Source: Belnapia mucosa
GTDB taxonomy: Bacteria > Pseudomonadota > Alphaproteobacteria > Acetobacterales > Acetobacteraceae
Length of the DNA stretch: 49,751 bases
Reading direction: 5' to 3'
Assembly (NCBI RefSeq): GCF_016775475.1
Contig: NZ_JAEUXJ010000022.1
Location: 1-49,751 of the forward strand
Below the pieces are notes generated by a model. That model was not told where the DNA came from and did not search any database. It saw only the letters and a program-made list of their open reading frames with translations. A program made the translations under genes and the position numbers. Shown in pieces: positions 8,604 through 15,918 of the stretch. Numbering within the stretch: the first letter of the stretch is position 1; each line of letters opens with the position of its first letter.

Positions 8604-9257
8604 ATGGCACGTGAACCCAGGAGCGGCGGTGGCGGCGAGCATGGCGGCGGCGAGGGCGGTGATCGCCGTCGTGGCCGCGGCCGTGGCCGGGAGAACGAGA
8701 ACCGCCAGGAGCGCCAGGATGGCGATGAGCTGAAGGATAAGCTCGTCACCATCAACCGGGTCGCCAAGGTGGTGAAGGGTGGCCGCCGGTTCAGCTTCGC
8801 CGCGCTCGTCGTGGTGGGCGACCAGAAGGGCCGCGTCGGCTGGGGCGCCGGCAAGGCGCGCGAGGTGCCGGAGGCGATCCGCAAGGCCACCGAGCAGGCG
8901 AAGCGGACCATGATCCGCGTCCCGATGCGTGAGGGCCGGACCCTGCACCATGATGTGCTGGGCGAGTTCGGCGCCGGCCGCGTGATCCTGCGCGCCGCCC
9001 CGGCGGGCACCGGCATCATCGCCGGCGGTCCGATGCGCGCGGTGTTCGAGACGCTCGGCATGGGTGATGTCGTCGCCAAGTGCACCGGCTCGACCAACCC
9101 GCACAACATGATCAAGGCCACCTTCGCGGCCCTGACCCGCAGCACGAGCCCGCGTGCCGTCGCCTCCCGGCGCGGCAAGAAGGTCTCCGACCTGCTCGGC
9201 CCGCGCAAGGACCAGGCCCCGGCCGATACCTCGGCCGCGGAGGCTCCGAATGTCTGA
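8604..9257 (+). CDS. rpsE: 30S ribosomal protein S5 with terminal extensions
   Basis: The product is 217 residues against about 167 in E. coli. The core begins near residue 42 (DKLVTINRVAKVVKGGRRF) and carries the S5 motif GKAREVPEAIRKATEQAKR and GSTNPHNMIKAT. The N-terminal 40 residues are rich in Gly and Arg, with RRRGRGRGRE, and the C-terminus is an acidic/alanine tail. S5 guards decoding accuracy and mRNA unwinding at the entry site. The rpmD start lies inside its last codons. Confidence 0.97.
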   Translation: MAREPRSGGGGEHGGGEGGDRRRGRGRGRENENRQERQDGDELKDKLVTINRVAKVVKGGRRFSFAALVVVGDQKGRVGWGAGKAREVPEAIRKATEQAKRTMIRVPMREGRTLHHDVLGEFGAGRVILRAAPAGTGIIAGGPMRAVFETLGMGDVVAKCTGSTNPHNMIKATFAALTRSTSPRAVASRRGKKVSDLLGPRKDQAPADTSAAEAPNV

Positions 9258-9441
9258 GACCCAGAAGAAGACCGTGAAGGTGACCCAGACCGGGTCGCCG
9301 ATCGGCCGCAAGCCTGGCCAGCGCGAGACGCTGATCGGCCTTGGCCTCAACAAGATGCACCGTTCGCGGGAGCTGGAGGATACTCCGGCGGTCCGCGGCA
9401 TGATCCGCAAGGTGGCCCACCTGATCAAGGTGGAAGGCTGA
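9250..9441 (+). CDS. rpmD: 50S ribosomal protein L30
   Basis: The start at 9250 overlaps the rpsE stop by 8 nt, and earlier in-frame starts fall within rpsE. The product is 63 residues: VKVTQTGSPIGRKPGQRETL, then GLGLNKMHRSRELEDTPAV and a C-terminal RGMIRKVAHLIKV. L30 is a small 50S protein. It lies 16 nt before rplO. Confidence 0.96.
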   Translation: MSETQKKTVKVTQTGSPIGRKPGQRETLIGLGLNKMHRSRELEDTPAVRGMIRKVAHLIKVEG

Positions 9442-9457
9442 GCGGGGAGCAAGACCC

Positions 9458-9952
9458 ATGAAACTGAACGAGCTGCGCGACAATCCGGGCGCGCGCTACA
9501 AGTCGAAGCGGCTCGGCCGCGGCATCGGCTCCGGTAAGGGTAAGACCTCCGGCAAGGGCGTGAAGGGCCAGAAGGCTCGTGAAGGCGTGTCGCTGAACGG
9601 GTTCGAGGGCGGTCAGCTCCCGATCTACCGGCGCCTGCCGAAGCGGGGCTTCGTGAACCCCTTCCGCAAGGAATACGCTCCGCTGAACCTCGGCCGGCTG
9701 GCCAAGGCGATCGAGGAAGGCCTGCTGCCGGCCGATGCTCCGATCGACGAGGCGGCGCTCAAGGCGGCTGGCGTCGTGCGGACCGGCGGCAAGCTGGCTG
9801 GCGTGCGGCTGCTCGGCCATGGGGCGTTGACCCAGGCGGTGACCATCACCGTCTCCGGCGCCTCCGCCAGCGCGAAGGCGGCGGTCGAGGCGGCTGGCGG
9901 GACGATCACCCTGCTGAATCCGCCGGCGGAAGAGGCCTCCGCCGAGGCGTGA
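9458..9952 (+). CDS. rplO: 50S ribosomal protein L15
   Basis: The product is 164 residues, about 20 longer than in E. coli, with an Ala/Glu tail. The N-terminus has KLNELRDNPGARYKSKRLGR and the glycine-rich GRGIGSGKGKTSGKGVKGQK, which threads into 23S rRNA. LPIYRRLPKRGF is diagnostic. It is followed by the largest gap so far in the cluster, 118 nt, before secY. Confidence 0.98.
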   Translation: MKLNELRDNPGARYKSKRLGRGIGSGKGKTSGKGVKGQKAREGVSLNGFEGGQLPIYRRLPKRGFVNPFRKEYAPLNLGRLAKAIEEGLLPADAPIDEAALKAAGVVRTGGKLAGVRLLGHGALTQAVTITVSGASASAKAAVEAAGGTITLLNPPAEEASAEA

Positions 9953-9955
9953 CGC

Positions 9956-9984
9956 TTGCCGCCCGACGGGGCGGTCGCTACCTA
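9956..9984 (+). promoter_or_regulatory. Candidate promoter upstream of secY
   Basis: TTGCCG (9956-9961), a 17-nt spacer and TACCTA (9979-9984) form a reasonable sigma-70-type match just after the rplO stop. It would start transcription about 80 nt before secY and let secY-adk be made separately from the spc genes. This is a pattern match only. Confidence 0.35.
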
Positions 9985-10002
9985 GAGAGCAGGTTCGTGG
10001 CT

Positions 10003-10046
10003 GCGGCGCCACGGCCGGGGAGGTAACCCCCGGTTGTTGGCGCCGC
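10003..10046 (+). promoter_or_regulatory. Structured leader in front of secY
   Basis: A perfect 9-bp outer stem pairs GCGGCGCCA (10003-10011) with TGGCGCCGC (10038-10046). It encloses a perfect 6-bp inner hairpin, CCGGGG (10015-10020) with CCCCGG (10028-10033). The secY ribosome-binding site GGAGGG follows right after. There is no T-run, so it is more likely a translational or stability element than a terminator. No known riboswitch class is recognised. Confidence 0.5.
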
Positions 10047-10070
10047 TGTCGTGAGGAGGGTTTAGGATCC

Positions 10071-11429
10071 ATGGCCTCCGCAGCCGAGCAGCTTGCGGCC
10101 AATCTCAATCTCGGCGTGCTGTCCAAGGCGACCGAGCTGAAGCGGCGCCTCTGGTTCACCCTGGGCGCGCTCCTGGTCTATCGCTTGGGCACCTATGTGC
10201 CCGTCCCCGGCGTCGATGCCGGGGTGATGGGAGAGATCCTGCGCCAGCATGGCGGCGGGATCCTCGGCATGTTCGACATGTTCACGGGCGGCGCGCTGGG
10301 GCGCATGACCGTCTTCGCGCTGAACATCATGCCCTATATCTCGGCCAGCATCATCATCCAGCTGATGACGGCCGCCGTCCCCGCGCTTGAGACCCTCAAG
10401 AAGGAGGGCGAGTCGGGCCGGAAGAAGATCAACCAGTATACCCGCTACCTGACGGTGCTGATCGCCATCTTCCAGGCCTATGGCATTGCCGTTGGGCTGG
10501 AGAGCATGCGGGGCAGTTTCGGGCCGGCGGTCGGTGATCCGGGCATGTTCTTCCGGGTCTCCTGCGTCATCACCCTGGTCGGCGGGACCATGTTCCTGAT
10601 GTGGCTGGGCGAGCAGATCACTGCCCGCGGCGTCGGCAACGGCATCTCGCTCATCATCTTCGCCGGGATCGTGGCCAACCTGCCGCATGCGCTGGTTTCG
10701 CTGCTGGAACTGGGCCGGACCGGGGCGCTCTCGACCATCTTCATCATCTTCTTCATGGCGATCGCGCTCGGCGTCATCGCGCTCGTCGTCTTCGTCGAGC
10801 GGGCGCAGCGGCGGATCCCCGTCCAGTATCCGAAGCGCCAGGTCGGCAACCGGATGTTCGGCGGCGAGAACACCCATCTGCCGCTGAAGCTGAATACCGC
10901 TGGCGTCATCCCGCCGATCTTCGCTTCCTCGCTGTTGCTGCTGCCAGCGACGGTGGCAGGCTTCGCGGCCGATCCGGCCTCGGATAGCTGGTTGAGCACC
11001 ATCACCAATGCCCTGGCCCATGGCCAGCCGCTCTATATGGCGCTCTACCTGGCGCTGATCGTCTTCTTCTCCTTCTTCTACACCGCGGTGGTGTTCAACC
11101 CGGTGGAGACGGCGGACAATCTGAAGAAGTATGGCGGCTTCGTCCCCGGCATACGGCCGGGGCAGAATACAGCCGACTACTTCGACCGGGTGCTGACCCG
11201 GCTGACCGCGATCGGTGCACTCTACCTCTGCCTGGTCTGCATCCTGCCGGAACTGCTGATCAGCCATTACGGGGTGCCCTTCTATTTCGGCGGCACGTCC
11301 CTCCTCATTATCGTCTCGGTGACGATGGACACGGTTGCGCAGGTGCAGTCCCATCTGTTTGCGCATCAATATGAGGGGCTGATCCGCAAGGCCCGGCTGG
11401 GCGGGCGCGGCGCGCCACGGCCGCGCTGA
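10071..11429 (+). CDS. secY: Preprotein translocase subunit SecY
   Basis: The product is 452 residues with the ten membrane segments of SecY. Diagnostic parts are LGALLVYRLGTYVPVPGVDA, the plug region, GMFDMFTGGALGRMTVFALN, IMPYISASIIIQLM, and the cytosolic loops with YPKRQVGNRMFGGENTHLPL and GFVPGIRPGQNTADYF. SecY forms the protein-conducting pore with SecE and SecG. It begins after a GAGGAGGG site and is followed by adk 26 nt downstream. Confidence 0.99.
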   Translation: MASAAEQLAANLNLGVLSKATELKRRLWFTLGALLVYRLGTYVPVPGVDAGVMGEILRQHGGGILGMFDMFTGGALGRMTVFALNIMPYISASIIIQLMTAAVPALETLKKEGESGRKKINQYTRYLTVLIAIFQAYGIAVGLESMRGSFGPAVGDPGMFFRVSCVITLVGGTMFLMWLGEQITARGVGNGISLIIFAGIVANLPHALVSLLELGRTGALSTIFIIFFMAIALGVIALVVFVERAQRRIPVQYPKRQVGNRMFGGENTHLPLKLNTAGVIPPIFASSLLLLPATVAGFAADPASDSWLSTITNALAHGQPLYMALYLALIVFFSFFYTAVVFNPVETADNLKKYGGFVPGIRPGQNTADYFDRVLTRLTAIGALYLCLVCILPELLISHYGVPFYFGGTSLLIIVSVTMDTVAQVQSHLFAHQYEGLIRKARLGGRGAPRPR

Positions 11430-11455
11430 GCGGAAGACGGGGGGAGAGACGAGAG

Positions 11456-12109
11456 ATGAACCTGATCCTGCTGGGCCCGCCGGGGGCGGGGAAGGGGACC
11501 CAGGCGAAGCGCCTCGAGGACCGGCACGGCCTGCGGCAGATCTCGACCGGCGACATGCTCCGGGCCGAGGTGCGTTCGGGCAGCCAGGTCGGGCTCCAGG
11601 CCAAGGCCATCATGGAACGGGGCGAGCTGGTCCCGGATGCCATCATCATCGCCATGCTGGCCAGCCGCGTCGCCCAGCCGGATGTCGCCCACGGCTTCAT
11701 CCTGGATGGCTTCCCGCGCACCGTCCCGCAGGCCGAGGCGCTGGACCTCATGCTGCGGGAGAAGGCCATGCCGCTGGATCATGTGATCGAGCTGCAGGTG
11801 GATGACACCGCCCTGGTGGATCGCATCTCCGGCCGCTTCACCTGCGCCAAATGCGGCGAGGGCTACCACGACCAGTTCAAGCCGACGGCCAAGCCCGGCA
11901 TCTGCGATGCCTGCGGCAGCACCGACTTCACCCGCCGCGCCGATGACAAGGCGGAGCTGGTGGCGGCGCGGTTGGAGGCCTACCACAAGCAGACGGCACC
12001 GCTGCTGCCCTATTACGCCGCCCAGGGCGTGCTGCGGGTGGTGGACGGCATGGCCGAGATGCAGGAAGTTGCCCGCCAGATCGAGGTGATTCTGGGGGAC
12101 AAGGGTTGA
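11456..12109 (+). CDS. adk: Adenylate kinase, zinc-LID type
   Basis: The product is 217 residues and interconverts AMP + ATP and 2 ADP. The P-loop is GPPGAGKGTQAKR (residues 7-19). The AMP-binding part has RQISTGDMLRAEVRSG, and GFILDGFPRT is the Walker-B-like strand. The LID domain carries two Cys pairs (FTCAKCGEG and ICDACGS), the four-cysteine zinc site found in many bacteria but not E. coli. The position secY-adk-rpsM is typical of alphaproteobacteria. Its TGA stop overlaps the -35 hexamer of the next promoter. Confidence 0.99.
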   Translation: MNLILLGPPGAGKGTQAKRLEDRHGLRQISTGDMLRAEVRSGSQVGLQAKAIMERGELVPDAIIIAMLASRVAQPDVAHGFILDGFPRTVPQAEALDLMLREKAMPLDHVIELQVDDTALVDRISGRFTCAKCGEGYHDQFKPTAKPGICDACGSTDFTRRADDKAELVAARLEAYHKQTAPLLPYYAAQGVLRVVDGMAEMQEVARQIEVILGDKG

Positions 12110-12133
12110 CGGCAAGGGGCCTCCCGGTATAGT
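12106..12133 (+). promoter_or_regulatory. Strong promoter candidate for the alpha operon (rpsM-rpsK-rpoA-rplQ)
   Basis: TTGACG (12106-12111), a 16-nt spacer and TATAGT (12128-12133) form the best sigma-70 match in the window. The -35 box contains the adk stop codon. The expected leader is about 145 nt long. It contains an imperfect hairpin at about 12159-12176 (CCCAGGG, loop CATG, CCCTTGGG with one bulge), which could serve ribosomal-protein autoregulation. That role is inferred. Confidence 0.65.
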
Positions 12134-12286
12134 CCGCGCCTCTCGCGGTCAGAGGGTCCCCAGGGCATGCCCTTGGGTCTTCCCGGCCGCGTATTGCCGT
12201 TGGCATCATTTTTGGGTCGATCATATCGTCAGGTGGCGCAAGCTGCCGCGGCGAGAGCAGGAGCGACAGGCTCCAGGAGCTGAGCA

Positions 12287-12664
12287 GTGGCGCGCATCGC
12301 CGGAGTGAACATCCCTACGAATAAGCGCGTGCAGATCTCGCTGCGCTACATCTACGGCATCGGCCCGAAGAACGCGGTCGAGATCTGCGAGAAGCTTGGC
12401 ATCCCCGATGATCGTCGGGTGAACCAGCTGACGGACGAGGAAGTCCTCCGCATCCGCGAGCTGATCGATCGCGAGTATCGCGTGGAGGGTGACCTCCGCC
12501 GCGAGGTCGCGATGAACATCAAGCGGCTGATGGACATGGCCTGCTATCGTGGCCTGCGCCACCGCCGGGGCCTGCCGGTCCGTGGCCAGCGCACCCACAC
12601 CAATGCGCGCACGCGCAAGGGCAAGGCCGTAGCGATCGCCGGCAAGAAGAAGGTGACGAAGTAA
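12287..12664 (+). CDS. rpsM: 30S ribosomal protein S13
   Basis: The start is GTG at 12287, giving 125 residues, the normal length. The sequence begins MARIAGVNIPTNKRVQISLR and ends with the basic tail RGQRTHTNARTRKGK. S13 lies in the 30S head and bridges to the 50S subunit. A CAGGAGCTGAG tract precedes the start. It is the first gene of the alpha operon, with rpsK 1 nt downstream of its stop. Confidence 0.98.
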   Translation: MARIAGVNIPTNKRVQISLRYIYGIGPKNAVEICEKLGIPDDRRVNQLTDEEVLRIRELIDREYRVEGDLRREVAMNIKRLMDMACYRGLRHRRGLPVRGQRTHTNARTRKGKAVAIAGKKKVTK

Positions 12665-12665
12665 T

Positions 12666-13067
12666 ATGGCCCGCGAACCCCGTGGCGGCGCCCGCGCGCC
12701 GCGCAAGAAGGAACGGAAGAACATCTCTTCCGGCGTGGCGCATGTGCTCGCCAGCTTCAACAACACCATCGTGACGATCACGGATGCCCAGGGCAACGCG
12801 ATCGCCTGGTCCTCCTCCGGCAGCCAGGGCTTCAAGGGCAGCCGGAAGTCCACCCCCTATGCCGCCCAGGTCGCCGCGGAAGATGCCGGTCGCAAGGCGC
12901 GCGAGCATGGGATGGAGCAGCTGGAGATTATGGTGAGCGGCCCCGGTTCGGGCCGCGAGTCGGCGCTGCGCGCCCTCCAGGCGGTCGGCTTCTACGTCAC
13001 CGCCATCCGGGACGTGACGCCCATCCCGCATAATGGTTGCCGCCCGCGCAAGCGGCGCCGCGTCTGA
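12666..13067 (+). CDS. rpsK: 30S ribosomal protein S11
   Basis: The product is 133 residues. It shows HVLASFNNTIVTITDAQGNA, SSGSQGFKGSRKSTPYAAQV, and the C-terminal DVTPIPHNGCRPRKRRRV, all diagnostic. S11 sits on the 30S platform near the mRNA exit. It is separated from rpoA by 45 nt. Confidence 0.99.
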   Translation: MAREPRGGARAPRKKERKNISSGVAHVLASFNNTIVTITDAQGNAIAWSSSGSQGFKGSRKSTPYAAQVAAEDAGRKAREHGMEQLEIMVSGPGSGRESALRALQAVGFYVTAIRDVTPIPHNGCRPRKRRRV

Positions 13068-13112
13068 TCCGACGCGACGCGCCTTGCCTGTGGTTGGTCT
13101 AGGAGACTGCTC

Positions 13113-14129
13113 GTGATCGAGAGGAATTGGCGGTCGCTCATCCGGCCCGAGAAGCTGGGTGTCGAAGTGGGCGCTGACCCCGAGCGCACCGCGACCATCG
13201 TCGCCGAGCCGCTGGAGCGCGGCTTCGGCATGACCCTCGGCAATGCCATCCGCCGCGTGCTGCTGTCCTCCCTCCAGGGGGCGGCGGTCACCGCGATCCG
13301 GATCGATGGCGTGCTGCATGAATTCAGCAGCATCCAGGGCGTGCGCGAGGACGTCACGGATATCGTGCTGAACGTGAAGCAGCTTGCCATTCGGATGCAG
13401 GGCGAGGGGCCGAAGCGCCTCCAGCTCACCGCCACCGGCCCGGGCGAGGTCACGGCCGGCCAGATCCAGACCACCGGCGATATCGAGATTGCCAATCCGG
13501 ACCTCGTGCTTTGCACGCTGGATGACGGTGCGAAGCTCTCGATGGAGCTGACGGTCGGGACCGGCAAGGGCTATGTCGCTGCGGCGATGAACCGGCCGGA
13601 GGATGCGCCGATCGGCCTGATCCCGGTCGATGCCATCTATTCGCCGGTCCGGCGTGTCGCCTATCGGGTCGAGCCGACCCGCGTCGGCCAGGTCACCGAC
13701 TACGACAAGCTGGTGATGAACGTCGAGACCAACGGCACGGTGGCGCCGGAGGATGCGGTCGCGCTCGCCGCCCGCATTCTGCAGGACCAGCTCCAGCTGT
13801 TCATTAACTTCGACGAGCCGCGCGAGCGCAAGGTGGAAGAGGAGCGGGATGACCTGCCCTTCAACCGCAACCTGCTCCGCAAGGTCGATGAGCTCGAGCT
13901 CTCGGTCCGTTCGGCGAACTGCCTGAAGAACGACAACATCGTTTATATCGGCGATCTCGTGCAGAAGACCGAGCAGGAGATGCTGCGGACCCCGAATTTC
14001 GGCCGCAAATCGCTGAACGAGATCAAGGAAGTCCTGGCCTCCATGGGCCTCGGCCTCGGCCTCACCGTCACCGGATGGCCACCCGAGAACATCGAGGATC
14101 TGGCCAAGAAACTGGAAGAGCCCTTCTGA
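13113..14129 (+). CDS. rpoA: RNA polymerase alpha subunit
   Basis: The start is GTG at 13113, giving 338 residues. The N-terminal dimerisation domain has FGMTLGNAIRRVLLSSLQGA. The C-terminal domain has ELELSVRSANCLKNDNIVYI, which includes the Arg equivalent to E. coli R265 for UP-element contact, then TPNFGRKSLNEIKEVL. Alpha nucleates core enzyme assembly and contacts upstream DNA and activators. Its TGA shares a base with the rplQ ATG. Confidence 0.99.
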   Translation: MIERNWRSLIRPEKLGVEVGADPERTATIVAEPLERGFGMTLGNAIRRVLLSSLQGAAVTAIRIDGVLHEFSSIQGVREDVTDIVLNVKQLAIRMQGEGPKRLQLTATGPGEVTAGQIQTTGDIEIANPDLVLCTLDDGAKLSMELTVGTGKGYVAAAMNRPEDAPIGLIPVDAIYSPVRRVAYRVEPTRVGQVTDYDKLVMNVETNGTVAPEDAVALAARILQDQLQLFINFDEPRERKVEEERDDLPFNRNLLRKVDELELSVRSANCLKNDNIVYIGDLVQKTEQEMLRTPNFGRKSLNEIKEVLASMGLGLGLTVTGWPPENIEDLAKKLEEPF

Positions 14130-14560
14130 TGCGACACGGGATTGCCGGCCGGAAACTCGGCGTCACCTCCACCCACCGGCTTGCCATGTTCCGCAACATG
14201 GCAACCAGCCTGCTGAAGCACGAGCAGATCACCACCACGCTGCCGAAGGCGAAGGAGCTGCGCCCCTATGTGGAGCGCATCATCACCCTCGGGAAGCGCG
14301 GCGGCCTGCATGCGCGGCGCCAGGCCTATGCCCAGATCATGGACGAGAAGGTGGTGGACAAGCTCTTCACCACCATCGCGGACCGCTACAAGGCCCGCAA
14401 TGGCGGCTATTGCCGCGTTTTGAAGGCTGGCATCCGCTATGGCGATGCTGCGACCATGGCGGTGATCGAGCTGGTGGACCGTGACCCGGCCGCCAAGGGC
14501 CTGGATAGCGGCCCGAAGCCGGAGCGCGCTGTCGAGGGCGACGAGGCCGCGGCAGGCTGA
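14129..14560 (+). CDS. rplQ: 50S ribosomal protein L17
   Basis: The start at 14129 overlaps the rpoA stop (TGATG). An earlier in-frame ATG lies within rpoA and is not used. The product is 143 residues: MRHGIAGRKLGVTSTHRLAM, LLKHEQITTTLPKAKELRPY, and a C-terminal acidic tail beyond the usual end. L17 sits near the tunnel exit. It is the last gene of the ribosomal cluster and is followed by a clear terminator. Confidence 0.98.
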   Translation: MRHGIAGRKLGVTSTHRLAMFRNMATSLLKHEQITTTLPKAKELRPYVERIITLGKRGGLHARRQAYAQIMDEKVVDKLFTTIADRYKARNGGYCRVLKAGIRYGDAATMAVIELVDRDPAAKGLDSGPKPERAVEGDEAAAG

Positions 14561-14587
14561 GGCTTTATCCCCATCGGGGTCGGAATC

Positions 14588-14616
14588 GGGCGGCAGGGCA
14601 ACCTGCCGCCCTTTTT
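14588..14616 (+). terminator. Intrinsic terminator of the alpha operon
   Basis: A perfect 10-bp stem, GGGCGGCAGG (14588-14597) and CCTGCCGCCC (14602-14611), closes a GCAA loop of the GNRA class and is followed by TTTTT. It lies 27 nt after the rplQ stop. It is the clearest intrinsic terminator in the window. Confidence 0.93.
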
Positions 14617-14689
14617 CGTGCCGGAAGCCCTGGTTGCGCAGCCGGGCCGTAGGCCCGACACTTCTTCCCCAGTGGGGAGGAATAAGGGG

Positions 14690-15847
14690 ATGAGGCACCT
14701 ACTGACCGCCGCCGCCGCGGCCATCGCGCTCGGCGTCGGGGCCGCCCGGGGCGAGCTGCTGCTTTCGGCCAACGACAACAAGGTGATGCTGGAGAATGGT
14801 GTGGTCCGCACGCTGCGGGAGCCGGCGCCGGATACCCTCACTATTATCGACATCGCGGCCAACCCGCCCGTCATCCGCACCGAGATCGCAGTGCCGACCA
14901 GCATTGTTGGCCCGCCCCTGTCGGTCGCCATCACCCCGGATGAGCGGCTGGCCCTCGTCACTGCCAACCAGCGGCCGGACCCGACCGATGCGGGCAAGCT
15001 GGTCCCCGGCACGACCATGGCGGTGGTCGACCTCACCGCCAACCCGCCCCGCATTGCGGCCACGCTGCAGACAGGCGCCGGCCCGGCGGGCGTCTCCATC
15101 AATCGCGCCGGCACCATGGCGCTGGTCGCCCACCGGGCCGAGGGCACGGTCGGCATCTACCGGATCGCCAATGGCCAGGTGACTGCCGCCGGCAAGGTCG
15201 ATATCGGCCCCGTCGCCTCCGAGGTGTCGCATGTCGCCTTCGCCCCGGATGGCAGGCATGCGCTGGTCACCCGCTATGGCGACCACTCTGTGAATGTGCT
15301 GCAGATCGATGGCGACCGGGTGGTGAAGCTGGACCGGGAGATCACCACCGGCGTCCGCCCCTACGGCCTCGCCATCACCCCGGATGGCCGCCACGCCGTC
15401 GTCGCCAATGTCGGCCGCGGCACCGGGGATGCCGATACGGTCAGCCTGATTGACCTGACCCAGCCGCCCTTCCGGGTGGTGGATACCGTCAGCGTCGGCC
15501 AGACGCCGGAGGGGATCCAGGTCAGCCCGGACAACCGCCTGGTCGCCGTCACGGTGATGAACGGCTCCAACAAGCCGGGCAACTCGCCCTTCCATGGGCC
15601 GGGGCTGGTGAAGGTGCTGAAGATCGAGAATGGGCGGCTCAGCGTCGTCTCCGAGGGACGGGTCGGTACCTGGTCCCAGGGCGCCGCCTTTTCCGCCGAC
15701 GGCCGCATGCTCTACGTCGGCAATATGTCCGAAAAGGACATCTCCGTCTTCCGCGTGGCTGAAGATGGCAAGCTGAGCGAAGGTGGGCCGCGCATCCGCC
15801 TCACCGGCGGCTCGGTCGCGCTGCGCGTGGCGGAACGGGCTCGCTGA
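14690..15847 (+). CDS. Exported YncE-like beta-propeller protein
   Basis: The product is 385 residues. The N-terminus MRHLLTAAAAAIALGVGAA is a Sec signal peptide, and a GGGAGGAATAAGGGG tract precedes the ATG. The rest is a repeated pattern of about 45 residues, with PDERLALVTAN, PDGRHALVTR, PDGRHAVVANVG and PDNRLVAVTV, typical of YncE/lactonase-like seven-bladed propellers. No catalytic residues can be assigned. It stands alone between the ribosomal terminator and a divergent metabolic gene, and is probably periplasmic. A binding or enzymatic role cannot be told from the sequence. Confidence 0.85.
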   Translation: MRHLLTAAAAAIALGVGAARGELLLSANDNKVMLENGVVRTLREPAPDTLTIIDIAANPPVIRTEIAVPTSIVGPPLSVAITPDERLALVTANQRPDPTDAGKLVPGTTMAVVDLTANPPRIAATLQTGAGPAGVSINRAGTMALVAHRAEGTVGIYRIANGQVTAAGKVDIGPVASEVSHVAFAPDGRHALVTRYGDHSVNVLQIDGDRVVKLDREITTGVRPYGLAITPDGRHAVVANVGRGTGDADTVSLIDLTQPPFRVVDTVSVGQTPEGIQVSPDNRLVAVTVMNGSNKPGNSPFHGPGLVKVLKIENGRLSVVSEGRVGTWSQGAAFSADGRMLYVGNMSEKDISVFRVAEDGKLSEGGPRIRLTGGSVALRVAERAR

Positions 15848-15857
15848 CCGGGCCCGG

Positions 15858-15886
15858 TTGACCGCCCTGCCATCCACTTCCTAGCC
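15858..15886 (+). promoter_or_regulatory. Candidate promoter of the flavin monooxygenase gene
   Basis: TTGACC (15858-15863), a 17-nt spacer and CTAGCC (15881-15886) resemble the alphaproteobacterial housekeeping consensus. It lies 33 nt before the ATG at 15919, which has AGAGAAAGGCAGG as its ribosome-binding site. Confidence 0.45.
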
Positions 15887-15918
15887 TGACGCCCAAGGTC
15901 CAAGAGAAAGGCAGGTTC

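Noticed and set aside
9953..10070. Terminator between rplO and secY
   Set aside because: The stems are strong, but no T-run follows and the ribosome-binding site comes directly after, so a leader is the better reading.
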